The notes below the pieces were generated by a model. The model saw only the letters and a program-made list of their open reading frames with translations. It was not told where the DNA came from and made no database searches. A DNA stretch of 64,000 nucleotides from Whalleya microplaca (Eukaryota > Ascomycota > Sordariomycetes > Xylariales > Xylariaceae): NCBI GenBank assembly GCA_022497155.1, contig MU385710.1, positions 992,001-1,056,000 of the forward strand. The letters are read 5' to 3'. Each line of letters starts with the position of its first letter. Within the stretch, counting starts at the first letter, position 1. The translations under genes and the position numbers were made by a program. Shown here one piece after another: positions 1-13,089 of this stretch.

Positions 1-700
1 TACGCAAATCTATATATATAAATCTGAAATAATTATTTTAAGTATATAGATTTACGTATATAAATCTAAAATGCTTATTTTAAATACGTAAATTTATATA
101 TATAAATCTGAAATAATTATTTTAGGTACGTAAATCTGCGTATATAAATCTGAAATGTTTATTTTAAATACGTAAATCTATATATATAAATTTGAAATGA
201 TTATTTTAGGTACGTAAATCTATGTATATAAATCTAAAATGCTTACTTTAAGTATATAAATCTATATATATAAATCTGAAATGTTTACTTTAAGTACGTA
301 AATTTGCGTATATAAATCTGAAATGCTTATTTTAGGTATATAAATTTATATATATAAATTTGAAATGCTTATTTTAGGTATGTAAATCTATATATATAAA
401 TCTAAAATGCTTATTTTAAATACGCAAATTTATATATATAAATCTAAAATGTTTACTTTAAGTACGTAGATCTGCGTATATAAATCTGAAATAATTACTT
501 TAGGTACGTAAATTTGCGTATATAAATCTGAAATGTTTATTTTAGGTATATAAATCTGTATATATAATACTTATATAAATTTAAAATGCTTATTTTAAAT
601 ATATAAATTTATATATATAAATTTAAAGTGCTTATTTTAAGTACGTAAATCTGCGTATATAAATCTAAAATGCTTATTTTAAATACGTAAGTTATATATA
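1..700. repeat. 42-bp tandem minisatellite, about 16 copies
   Basis: The unit is 42 bp, of the form TACGTAAATCTATATATATA followed by AATCTGAAATGNTTATTTTA plus AR. It repeats head to tail from base 1 to about 700. Copies differ almost only by C/T and G/A transitions (tacg/tatg/tata, aatct/aattt, gcgtata/tatata), as expected if the array was hit by RIP. One unit near 560-590 carries an insertion of about 11 bp. The array is cut by the window start, so the true copy number is unknown. Confidence 0.92.
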
Positions 701-2823
701 TATAATATATAAAATTATTCTATTTAATAATAAAGTTACTTATCCCGCAATATATTTTACTAATAAATAAATATATATATTTTTATATAATAGATTTTAA
801 TACTATTAATTAAATATTATAATACTTTTTTAATAATATAAAATAAAAATAACTATATTTTACCTAATAGTAAAGTTACTTACCCTATAATATATTTTAT
901 TAATAAATAAATATATATCTTTTATATAATAAATCTTAATATTCTTAATTAAGTGCTTTAATAACTTATAATAATATTTAATAACGCCTAATTTTTTTAA
1001 AACTGTAATAATATTTAAATGTATACGTTTTTTTATTCTAGCTTATTTAATTTATTTATTAACTAAAAATTAATTTTTTTTATACAAATTAGATTTTTTA
1101 AAGATATTATAACTTAACGCTTTTCTATCGGCGTTAATTTATTTACCGATCGAAAGGTAACCCGCATTTGTTTTTTTAACGCCTTTATTTTTTTTTTATA
1201 TATAAATAGCGCCTATAACCTATTTTATAACTTATTATAATATTTATATACCTTTCTTTAAAACTAGTTAATAATTTCCTTAAAGTTTACTTTTATTTTT
1301 AAAGGAATGCCGTATATATAATCGTAACTACTTTTATATACCGGCCGTCTAAAATGCTCGAATATCTCGAAACTATTACTTTTTTATTTATAAATAAAGC
1401 TTACGAAGGTTTTTTTAGATAAAAAGCTATATAATAATTAATAAAGAAAGATATATTTATAAAAAAGTAACTATTTTTTATATTATAAATAAAGGTAAAA
1501 AGGAAGTTCGGGTTTATTATATATATTCTTGTTATTATTGTTATTATTACTAATAAGTTCTTTAAAATTATAAATAACGATATTTTTATAATAGTTAATA
1601 GCTATATCGTTATTTTTGTTATGAGCTTTTTTAGCCTCGAAATATTGCTTTTCGATAATAGCTTACGCCCTAAAAAACAGATCTTTAAACCTTTAGTCCG
1701 GAAAGTTTTAAATAAGAAGTAGCGTATTTTTTTTAGTCTTATTTATAATAGATTCGGCCTTTATAAGTTTATTTTCTTCCCTATATTATATAGATATAAC
1801 GCCAATAAATAAAGTCCCGTAAGTAACTATTTAATATTTTACGCCGTTTGTTTTTAATATTAAATGCTATAACTCGACCGCGTTTGTTATAAAACATTAA
1901 AAAAGCAGTAGACTTTTTACTCGAGTATAATATACCTATGTTTATAACCTCGGAACGTAATTTCTAGTAATATACTCGGCGTTTTCGGGGCTCCCGCATT
2001 CCTTATAGATTATAATAGCCTTATTTATAAAATTATAGCAGCTATTAAAAGAGTTACGTATATATAGCGCAGCTATAAAGCATTTATATATTTTTAGCGG
2101 TAGGCCTTTAACTTTAATACGCCGCATTAAAGTTTTTTTAACATAACGCGTATAAAAAAGATAAATAACATTAGCTAGCTAATTATTACCTAGATTAGCC
2201 GTAATAAAAAAGGCCTTATATACGGCCTTTTATTTAATATCGTTATTATTTATAAGTATATACTGCGGCTTTTAGTTATACTTAAAGCCGCTAGACTATT
2301 TAATAATAACCTAAAAATATAGGCGAATTATTATTAAATTTTAATGCTTAGTATAAAAGAACGCATAAAAGATTTAGTTATTAAAGTTATCGCATATTAA
2401 AATACTAAATAGATATTATTTTTATTTATATATTATTATATTATATATAGAATTTATTAACGCAATTATATTTCGTTATATAAGGATATCGAGGAAATCC
2501 TTACGTAATTAAATAAAAGCCTTAGATTTTACGCTATTTTATTATCTTATAAGACGCTTGTAATAGTAAATCTACTATTTTAAACGGCGGAACTATTTAT
2601 CGACCTTTTTAAACTGAACATTTTTATTAAAATTATCGATATGGGTATAAAAAGTTAGAGTCGGTTTTAAATTACTTTCGCGGTCTTTTTTTAAGGCGTT
2701 ACAAATATTTTTAATATCCTAAGTTTTAATATACCTTATTCCGTAACTTTAGAATATTAATCGAATTAATAAGTCCCCCTTTTTGCCGTTTAATAAATTC
2801 TTAATTTATTTCGGGATTTATTG
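701..2823. other. degraded AT-rich sequence, probable old transposon relic
   Basis: There is no intact gene. The minus strand from about 2400 down to 1942 can be read as a stop-ridden coding relic, with one 61-codon open stretch at 1942-2127. Its composition still looks protein-like, but I do not recognise the family. The sequence is interrupted at 2824-2828 by the target site of the Gypsy copy that follows, so it is older than that insertion. Confidence 0.45.
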
Positions 2824-2828
2824 GTTTA

Positions 2829-3019
2829 TGTAATGGGCTGTGCCGTAGTGGGGAATATCGGCGATTATAAGCCGATATAGCAGCATAGCTTTCGAGAGCT
2901 AATATAAATGCTCTCGAGCTATATCGATATACTTTTTTAATTTTCTTTTCTTTTTTAGTTAGAAAATAAACATTTATTTAATATTATAAAATTATATTTT
3001 AACGTAATAGCTTTTCATA
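2829..3019 (+). repeat. 5' LTR of Gypsy copy 1
   Basis: It is 191 bp, begins TGTAATGGGCTG and ends CTTTTCATA (the 3' copy ends TTTTACA, so the ancestral end was probably CA). It contains a small palindrome, ATATCGGC-gattata-GCCGATAT. It differs from the 3' LTR at about 30 positions, all transitions. Confidence 0.92.
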
Positions 3020-4499
3020 TATTTTCTAACTTACTAATTCCCGAGTTACGTTAAAACAAATTAAAATGTTAGAAAAAACTTTAAAACAGCCCCTTAATAA
3101 TCCGGAAATACCGTTAGCGAGATATATAAAAGCATTAAATATTTAGGTCTACTAGATTTATACCCGTCTCGAGTAAATATACGTAATATTAAAAGTAATA
3201 TTAAAAAATAATTCGGAAAAATAACGACTAAAACAAACGGCTTATAAATAAAAACTAAAAAAATAATAAGACAAATTATTATAATATTAAATAGTTTTAA
3301 AAATATAGTTATAAAAAAACCTTAACCTATTAATTATATAAAACGCGAATATAATAAAAAGTGCTTCCGTATAAAACCCTCGGGATCCCTAAAAACCCTA
3401 AAAATAATTAGCTTAAATAGGTATAAACCTTTAGCTAGAAAACCCTTAATTAAAAAACCCTTAAATACTTTTAGCACCTGCCCTAATAATTATCGCGGTT
3501 CTAATATTTAAACGTAAGCTATTATTATAGCCCGAAAAGTTCGGGGGTAAACGTAGCCGCTACTTTATATAAAAGATATTAATAAAATATAAGCTTTAAA
3601 AAAACACGAAATTTATAAAAAAGAACTAAAATAAATAGTATAATATTTACAAGCGGCTCGAAAATAACATATAACGTATAATAAAGTTATATTATATTAT
3701 AAAAAAACTTAATAAAATATATAACCTAACATTTTTTTTTTAATACCTATCGAACGTTTATAAAAACTATAATAAAGCTATTAAAGCAGGAGGTAAATTA
3801 TATAAATACTGTTAGTCCGTTAATTAAACCTTTATATTTTTTTATACCAATTTCGAGCGACTATTAATAAAAATAAAAAACAATATATAAAATAATAAAG
3901 CGAAATTTATATTTATTAAAAAAATAATTAATAATAAATTTAAAAACGCGCTAGTTCTAATAACGCTACCGAATATTTACTAAAACTAGGTTTATTAAAT
4001 AATAAATATCGCAACCCGACTTAAGAAATCGCTATCTTATTATAGCAGAAATAATTTAAAAAACGGGACTACGCCAGATAGATTACTTTTTCCGGGCTTA
4101 TTACCCCCTACCTTTAATCGCTTTAAAACTAATTATAAAAACGATACGTTAATAACTAGTATAGCTATATTAATAAAAAGCTAGCGGGCTAAATAAGTAA
4201 TAAATAAAAAATAAAACGCTCGAATAAAACGCAGAAAATGCTTGCGATATAAAAAGAAAAGCTACCTATTTAAAAAATGTACCTATTATTTTATAAAACT
4301 ATTTACCCGTATTAAAGTTAACGTAATAATAAGCTATAAATCTAAAAAAAATAAAGCCGAAAAAATACTAAAAAAATAAGAAAACAAATAGCTCTTAAAT
4401 AAAATTACGCTTAAAAACTTAATATAACGGCAGAAAAAATTAATATAACCGAATAACTTATAAACAGGAAATCTTTTATAGTCGATATATATTTAAATT

Positions 4500-7400
4500 A
4501 ATAACTATATATAAAAATTTTTATAAATTTAAAATATAAATATTATATTATTATTAGTAAAAATATAATAAAACGCCTAAAATTATTACGTATATTTATC
4601 CGGGAAAAAACGGTAGAAAAAATTACTCGCAAAAAAGGATTAAACGTCTCGGGTATAATTTATAAAATAACTTATATAAAAGCTAATTTTAATAAATATA
4701 AATTAAAAATATTTATATATATTATATTAGATTTAAATTACCTTATAATATTAAAAAAGTTTTAAATAAAATATAACCGGGTAATATATATAACGTATAA
4801 ATATATATTATATATAGAAATTACCGGAAACCTAAAAATATAAAAAAAAAGATATTTCCCAAAAATTACAAAAATCCGCAAAACTCGGGAAGCGCTTTAT
4901 ATTAATACAATATATTTTATAAAAGAAATAAAAAAAGCTCGGAAATAAAAAAAGTTAGAAAAACAAGTAATAATTTAATAAATAACTATATTTATTATTA
5001 TATTAGTAAATATTAATAAAACTTTAACGCTTAAAAAAAAACTAACGTTCGAAAAAATCTCCCCCTTTAATTAAAAGGCTAGAAATAGTTATTTAAAAAA
5101 AAAAAAGGCAAAGATTTTCTGCCGTACCGCATAAAAGCCGATTATAAAATTAACTTAAACTATAATAAAGCGGGCAAAAAGTTACCTGCCTTTTAGGAGT
5201 TATTATATAATATATCCCGGAAGAAATTATTAACGTTATAGAAAATACTAATTAAGCTATTAAATAAAAGGTATATTTATATAAATAATTTGCCTATAAA
5301 AGCCCCTATACTTTTTGTCCAAAAACCGAACGGCAGATTTTATTTTTATTATAATTATAAAATATTAAATAATATTACCTAACGGGATTAATACCTACTT
5401 CTATTTATATAAAAAACGCTTAAAACCTTTTCGGGAATAAAATAGTTTTTTAAAATAAATATTAAATCGGCTTTTTATAAAATTAAAATTAAGGAAGAAA
5501 ATAAATAAAAAACAGCTTTTTATACCCGCTTTAAACTATTCGAATAGCTTATAACTTCTTTCGGCTTAATAGATATTCCTGTAACGTTTTAACGCTACAT
5601 AAATAGTACGTTAAAAAAATACCTAAATATCTTTTATTTAATATATATAAATAATATATTAATTTATTCTTTTAAAATAAAAAAAAATTATATCAATAAA
5701 GTAAAAAAGGTATTAAAATATTTAAAAATAACGGGCTTAAATTTAAATATAAATAAATATAAATTTGTAATAATTATTACGAAATATTTAAGATTTATTA
5801 TCGAAATAAAGAAAGGAGTCCGCATAAATCCGGTTAAGGTATAGGCAATTAAAAAATAGAAATTTCCTAAAACGCTTAAAGGAGTCTATAGTTTTTTAGG
5901 ATTTGCGAACTTTTACCGGGATTTTATTAAGAATTATATAAATTTTATTACCTTTTTATCGGTATTTATAAAAAAGGGGGTACCGTTTCGATAAAGGCTT
6001 TCGGAAAATCTAGCATTCGAGAATTTTAAACAAACGTTTTTAAAAAAACCGGCCTTAATATAATAAAATCCCAAATAAAAAACAGTAATCGAAATAAACT
6101 ATTTAAAATAGGCTTATAAAAAGTGCCTATTATAATATAATAAACGAAAGATTTTATTACCCGTAGCCTATTATTTTAAGCGCTTAACCCCAGCAAAAAT
6201 TAATTATAAAATTTATAATAAAAAACTACTAATAATTATAAGTTATTTATAAATATAAGACGTAAAATTATAAAATATAACTTTAATATTTATAATTTTA
6301 TTTAACTATAAAAATTTAAAATATTTTATAACTTTTAAAAGATTTTCCGAGCGATAAATACGTTAATTAAAAATATTAATACGTTTTAATTTCCGATTAA
6401 AATTCCGCGCTAAACGTTTAAATATTAGACCCGACGTTTTTTTACGGCGTAAATAAAATTTACTATAAAAAATATAAAATAAAAAATATAAAAAACGGGA
6501 ATTTTAATTATTATAAAAGAAATAGTTACTTTATATATAATTTAAGAGATATAAATAAGCGGGAATTACTAAAATAAAATATATTTAATTATATAGATAA
6601 AATATCCCGGAAAGTAAGGAAATTTTTAAATATAAGAATCTATAATTATTATAAAATATAAAAGTAGCGAAAAACCCAAATTACATATAAGCAATAAAGG
6701 CAGTAGCCTAAAAAGACCGAACATTTTTTAAAAACCTAAACGTAAAAATATCGTTATCGGAATATAATATTAACAATAAAAGTCAATTATATTTTTATAA
6801 GCGTATTTAAATCCCTAATTAAAAGCCGCTTCGTACCGCTTTAATATAAAATATTTATAACTTATATTTAATAAAATACCCGGGAAAAAAAAATATATTA
6901 ATAATACTTTCGAAAACGTTTTACTAGCTTAAAATATCGGCGTTTATAAAACATTTCTATAGGAATTATAATATTTATAAAAAAAAAACGGTATAACGTA
7001 ATTAAAAAAAAAAGCTTTTAAAATTGTTACTTATTCCGGATCAATTTTATAATAAGCTATTTATCGATTTTATAACCGACTTACTAGCTATTTCTAAATA
7101 AAACCTTACCTTTATAATAGTAATTTTTAATTAATTAAAAAAGTAAGTTATACTAAAGGCTATAATTTTAATAGAGGCGGAAATATATGCCGAATAGTTT
7201 ATAAATTATTATTAAAAGTATTATAGTTTTTCCCGTATTATAATTAGTAATAAAAGATTTAATTAGGTAAGGCGGTTTTAAAAACAGCTTTACTTATTAG
7301 TGGGGATTAAATAACGCCTATTAATTACGTTTTACCCGGAAACCGATAAAGCTATTAAACGAGCAAATTAAAAAGTATTAATATATTTTTAAACGTTTAT

Positions 7401-8200
7401 ATTATACGTTTAATTCGAATAAAACTTATTACTACCGGAAGCGATATTTGCAATTAATAACCGAAATATTACAACAATAAAGTTAAGTCTTTTTTTTATA
7501 CTTTATAAATATTATATAAAATTTATTTTAATAATAAAATATATTCCGGGACTTATTTCCGAACCGCATATACGGGTAAAAGCTTTTATCTAATGCTTAA
7601 AAGAAGTAATAAAATTTATATAAGCCGTAATAATAACTGCGTAATAACGATAAAAAAACGTAGCTAATAAGCGGCAATTTTTTATAAAGTAATTCCAAAT
7701 AAGAAATAAAGTATAGTTAACGCTTAAAAATATTTTTATACTTTAACCCTTATAAAAATTAGCATAATTATATATTAAATATAAAATAATATACGTTATT
7801 AGCTCCTAGATTATAAAACTAAATATACCGAAAGAAATATATAACCGATTTTATATCAAATTTATTTGTTACGTAAAAAATAATCTCCTACCTTTTTAAA
7901 AAAACAAAAATATATAATCTCCCCTTATAATTAATAAAAAAGAAAAAAAAGAAATAAAATGGCAGGTAAAAGAAATTATTCGAGTAATTATTAAGCGGAA
8001 AGGGCGAGAAAAAACTAGACAAATGTTAGTAAAATAGATAAGTTATATAGCCCTAATATAAAAACCGCTCGAAAATTTAAAAGATATTAAAATAATAAAC
8101 CGTTTTAAAAAAAATTACGGTAATATAAAAATAAACGATAGGCCTAAAAAAATTAATATAAAGGAAAAGGCAAAAGTTACGCTCGTGTAACAATTATATA
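4500..8200 (+). pseudogene. pol relic of Gypsy copy 1 (PR-RT-RH-IN-chromodomain)
   Basis: Reading through stops, the RT core is clear: an SAFYKIKI block with KTAFYTRF about 15 codons on, an SFGLIDIPVTF segment, the polymerase box as YINNILIYS near 5645, then GFANFYRDFI near 5900. Integrase is seen as LLPIPDQFYNKLFIDFITDL near 7020 and a GIK-RLLITFYPETDKA stretch near 7310. A chromodomain-like segment with KENLKDIKI-type ending lies near 8070. The catalytic YxDD box has become YINN, consistent with G-to-A changes. With dozens of nonsense codons it cannot encode a working enzyme. Confidence 0.88.
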
Positions 8201-10128
8201 ATTAATAAAGTACTAATAAAATACAGGAATAAAAGGATATAAGTAAAATAAAAAAATATTACGGGAAATTATAAATCTTTTATTATTATAAATAGCGCGA
8301 ACGCTATTCCCGAATAAATAATAAATAACCTTTTTTTATTTATATAATTTTTTTTAGCAAACCGATAACTAAAATTATTATAAAACTAACCGAAAAATAT
8401 AATAAACCTAACTAAACGGCATACTTATATTAGCCGGGGGCTAATAATTTAGCTCGTTTCTTTTATTATTCTCCTCTTTTTTATTTATATCTATTACTTT
8501 TTTTTCTATTTTTATAAAAAAGAGTTTAAAGGGATAGTTATAGCAGCAAAAAATATTAACAAAAGTAAAAAAAACGTACGGGCGAGGGCTATACAAGCTA
8601 CACCTAAGCGAGAGGTTTATAGTAATAGTGGAGGCGGGTAAAACGGGCCGAAAAAAAAAACCGGAAGCGGAAGTATACGTATAAACGGCGGGCCCGGCAT
8701 TATTTATTATAAAGTATATAATAGCTATAATATCGTTAATATTATTAACGATACGCTTAAATAAGTAAGCGACTTTTTTAAATATAGCTATAAGCTATTT
8801 TTATATAATATATAAGCTAAAAAAAATTACGGAAAAATAAAGTAAAAATTTATATATTATTTTTACTATTATTAAGTTTCGGCCCGGCTTAAAGCTATAA
8901 CGCTTATTTTAATACGCTTAAAATATATAGCGGCGTTAATAATGCGTTATATTTACGTTCCGGCCGATTTTTAGGCAGTAATAAAAACTAAATAAAAAAA
9001 ATAAGTAATAAAAATATTATAAAAAAGCGGAAGGAATAAATAATTTACTAAAGTTTAAGCTATTATAAATTTAATAAACTTTTATTAAAATAATAGCGAA
9101 AAAGCGAATTTCGGTACTTATAAATAGCTATAAAACGGGATTAAAAAACGGTATTCGAACGGAAAAAATAAAGGGTAATTTACGATAAGGTAATTATAGC
9201 TTTTAGTATATTTTATATACCGTATATTATAAATAGCTAAATATAGTTAATATTATATTTAAAATATTTTAGAATTAAAAAAAAAAGAAAAAACTTATAG
9301 ATTTAATTAAAGTAAAAGGCGGAAGGATTTTTAGTTATATAGCCGATATAAGGGCGGTATAAGATATGATATATAAAAAAAGGGAAAGCTATAAAAATAG
9401 CGCGAACGGGCGGTTTAAAAGCGGTAAAGCCGGAAGAAAAATAAGACGAAAATATAGCGGCAGTAGCGAAAGTAAAAATAAGCAAAAATAGCAGCAAAAA
9501 AAAAAAGGCGCGCTATAAAAATATTATAAAGGAATATATTAATAATTTAAATAATAAGAAAATAAAAAAATTAAAAAATTAGAAATTTAGAAGATTAGAA
9601 AATTAAAAAATTAGAAAATAAAAGAATAAAATAAATAATTAGGGAAATAAGTTTTTATTTATAAATAGCCTAAAAAAAGAAAAAAGGAAAAAAGAAATTT
9701 CAAAAAGAGGGCTTAAAATATTTAAACGACTTTAAAAAAGGATTAATCGCGCGGCTAATTATAAAAACTAATTACGTATTACGCTAATTATACGCTTAAA
9801 CTAATTAAAAGCAGAAATTAATTTATTAATTTAAAAATAGATTTAATTATTAAATAAAGAACTAATTAAAAGCGGGAATCGAGCTTTAATTTTACGCGCG
9901 TTTACTTTATATTTAATTAACTAATAGTAACGTAAAATTAAAAACTTTTATAATAAAAAATTTTTTTTATAAAAGCATTTCTATATTATTTCCCGAACCG
10001 GGTTTAATTAATAATAAAATAAACTATTAATAACTAGAAAAGCTAATAATTAATAAAAATTTATATATATCTTACATTCGGGTATAAAAGACGCGATATA
10101 ATCGCATAAAAAGTAAAGGGGGGGGTAA

Positions 10129-10319
10129 TATAATAGGCTATACTGTAGTAAGGAATATCGGCGATTATAAGCCGATATAGTAATACAGCTCTCGAAAACT
10201 AGTATAAATGCTCTCGAGCTATATCGATATACCTTCTTAATTTTCTTTTTTTCTTTAGTTAGAAAATAAACACTTATTTAACATTACAAAATTGCATCTT
10301 AGCGTAACAGCCTTTTACA
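10129..10319 (+). repeat. 3' LTR of Gypsy copy 1
   Basis: It is 191 bp, begins TATAATAGGCTATAC and ends GCCTTTTACA. It aligns to the 5' LTR without gaps and is followed by the target-site copy GTTTA. Confidence 0.92.
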
Positions 10320-10324
10320 GTTTA

Positions 10325-11132
10325 TTAGCTAGGTTTAAATTTAAAAATAAAAGCTATTATAAAACTTTATACAGTTTATATCTTTTTAATCGTTATAAAA
10401 ATGCTTTATATTATTGCCCTAAAATTTAATAGTTCTATTAGGTTATAAACGGGCGAAAAATCGAGTTTTATAATTTATAGGCTAACAAATAGTTCGTTTC
10501 TTACGTTTAATACGCTAACTAGCTTTAAATTCTTATATTTTATCTTTATAATAACAATAACGGAAAGATAGTTTCGTGCCGTTTAGCTAATTTTCGGCCT
10601 TAAATTATTAATAATAAGTCGGAGACTATTATAGCTTAAATTTCTCGAATTCGCTTTACGTAATAAAATCCGGCTCGTTATAAAAGACCTTTTTATAAAG
10701 TCGAAATATCCGTTTTTATTATTTTATAAAATTTAGGGGGAAAAGGATAAAAATAAAGAGTACTTATCGCATAACCGGAAACGTTAAATTTAAAAACTTT
10801 TAATTAAATCCGTTAGAATTTTTATTATTATTAAAAATAAAAGTCTTTAAATCTAAAATCCGAGAATAGGATTAGGATTAAAACTATAATCGTTATATTT
10901 TAGCAGCCGCCTTTAAGTAATTAGGGATTAAAAGTTTTATAATTCGTCTTTTAACGTAAATAAAACCGTTAAATAAAAGCGGAAAAAAAATATAAAAACT
11001 TTAATTTTCGTTAAAGCGCTAAATACGAAATTCTTTATTACATTATTCCTTATATTATGCCTAGGTTTTAATTAATATGTCTAAAGCAATAATAAAACTT
11101 TAAAGCAGTTAAAAAACCGGTATAATAAAGCT
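10325..11132. other. degraded AT-rich spacer between the two Gypsy copies
   Basis: About 0.8 kb lies between the target duplications of the two elements. It is AT-rich and stop-filled. I see no tandem repeat, RNA gene or readable protein family. It was present before both insertions and is probably part of an older repeat. Confidence 0.5.
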
Positions 11133-11137
11133 GTTAA

Positions 11138-11328
11138 TATAAAAGGCTGTTACGCTAAGATGTAATTTTATAATATTAAATAAATATTTATTTTCTAACT
11201 AAAGAAAAAAAGAAAATTAAAAAGGTATATCGATATAGCTCGAAAGCATTTATACTAGCTCTCGAGAGCTATACTGTTATATCGGCTTATAATTGCCGAT
11301 ATTCCCTATTATAGCATAGCTTATTATA
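11138..11328 (-). repeat. 3' LTR of Gypsy copy 2
   Basis: It is 191 bp. On the plus strand it begins TATAAAAGGCTGTTACGC and ends CTTATTATA, the reverse complement of the copy-1 LTR with transition differences. Confidence 0.92.
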
Positions 11329-13089
11329 TTATTTTCCCTTTTACTTTTTACGTAATTATATCGCGTTTTTTATACCTAAACGTAAAGTATATATAAATTC
11401 TCGTTAATTATCGGCTTTTTTAGCTACTAATAGTTTATTTTATTATTAATTAAGGCCGGTTTAAGAAATAATATAAAAATACTTTTATAAAAAAAATTTT
11501 TTACTATAAAAGTTTTTAATTTTACGTTATTATTAATTAATCGAATATAAAATAAACGTACGTAAAATTAAAGTTCGATTTTTATTTTTAATTAGTTTTT
11601 TATTCGGCAGTTAAATTTATTTTTAAATTAATAAATTAATTTCCGCTTTTAATTAATTTAAATGTATAACTAATATAATATATAATTAACTTTTATAATT
11701 AATTATGCGATTAATTTTTTTTTAAAATTATTTAAATATCCCGGGCCCTTTTTTCGAAATTCCTTTTTTTTTCTTTTTTTAAATTATTTATAAGTAAAAA
11801 TTTATCTTTTTAACTATTTACTTTATTTTTTTATTTTTTAATTTTCTAATTTTCTAAATTTTTAATTTTTTAATTTTTTATTTTTTTATTATTTAAGTTA
11901 TTAATATGTTTTTCTGTAATGTTCCCGTAACGCGCCTTTTTTTTTCTGCCGCTATTTTCGCTTATTTTCGCTTTCGCTACCGCCGCTATATTTTCGTCTC
12001 GTTTCCTTTCCGGCTCTACTACCTTTAGGCTACCTGTTCGCGCTATTTTTACGGCTTTCCCTTTTTTTACGCGTCGTATTTTATACCGCCCTTACGTTAG
12101 CTATATAACTAAAAACCTTTCCGCCTTTTATTCCGATTAAACTTATAAGTTTTTTTTTTCTTTTTTTTTAGTTCTAAAATATTTTAAATATAATATTAAC
12201 TATATTTAATTATTTATAATATATAATATATAAAATATATTAAAAATTATAACTGTTTTATTATAAATTATTTTTTGTTTTTTTTATTCGAGTATTACTT
12301 TTTAACCCCGTTTTATAACTATTTATAAATACTAAAATTTGCTTTTTCGCTACTATTTTAGTAAAAATTTATCGAATTTATAATAGCTTAAACTTTAATA
12401 AATTATTTATTTCTTTCGCTTTTTTATAATATTTTTATTATTTATTTTTTTTATCTAGTTTTTATTGCCGCTTAAAAATCGGCCGGAACGCGGGCGTAAC
12501 GCGTTATTAACGCCGTTATATATTTTAAGCGTATTAAAATAAGCGTTATAGCCTTAAACCGGGCTAAAATTTAATAATAATAAAAATAATATATAAATTT
12601 TTATTTTATTTTTCTGTAATTTTTTTAACTTATATATTATATAAAAGTAATTTATAATTACGTTTAAAAAAATTACTTACCCGCTTAAATATATCGCTAA
12701 TAATATTAGTAATATTATAATTATTACGCGCTTTATAATAAATAACGCTAGGTTTATTATTTATATATATACTTTTATTTTCGGTTCTTTTTCTCGGCTT
12801 GTCCTGTTTGTTTTTATTATTATTATAAACTTTTTGCTTAAATATAACTTGTATAACTTTCGCCCGTACGTTTTTTTTACCTTTATTAATACTTTTTACT
12901 ATAGCTATAATTACTCCCTTAAATTTTTTTCCGTAAAAGTAAAAAAAAAAGCGATAAATATAAATAAAAAAAAACAATAAAAAAACAAGCTAAATTATTA
13001 GCTCCCGGCTAATATAAATATACCGCTTAATTAAATTTACTATATTTTTTAGTCGGTTTTATAATAATTTTAATTATCGGTTTATTAAA

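Larger units (their letters stand above)
2829..10319 (+). mobile_element. Ty3/Gypsy chromovirus-type LTR retrotransposon, copy 1 (RIP-inactivated)
   Basis: This is a complete element of 7,491 bp. Two direct LTRs of 191 bp bound it (2829-3019 and 10129-10319), flanked by a perfect 5-bp target duplication GTTTA at 2824-2828 and 10320-10324. A purine tract (AAAG then a long G run, about 10114-10125) sits just before the 3' LTR. The degraded plus-strand reading gives, in order, a gag-like region (from about 3065), a protease-like stretch (about 4570-4770), reverse transcriptase and RNase H (about 5400-6500), integrase (about 7020-7600) and a chromodomain-like tail (about 7940-8140). That order is typical of chromoviral Gypsy elements. 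Every open frame is broken by stops. No primer-binding site of standard TGG type is obvious after the 5' LTR. Confidence 0.93.

Noticed and set aside
1..700. CRISPR-like array
   Set aside because: The units are contiguous 42-bp tandem copies without unique spacers, in a fungal genome.
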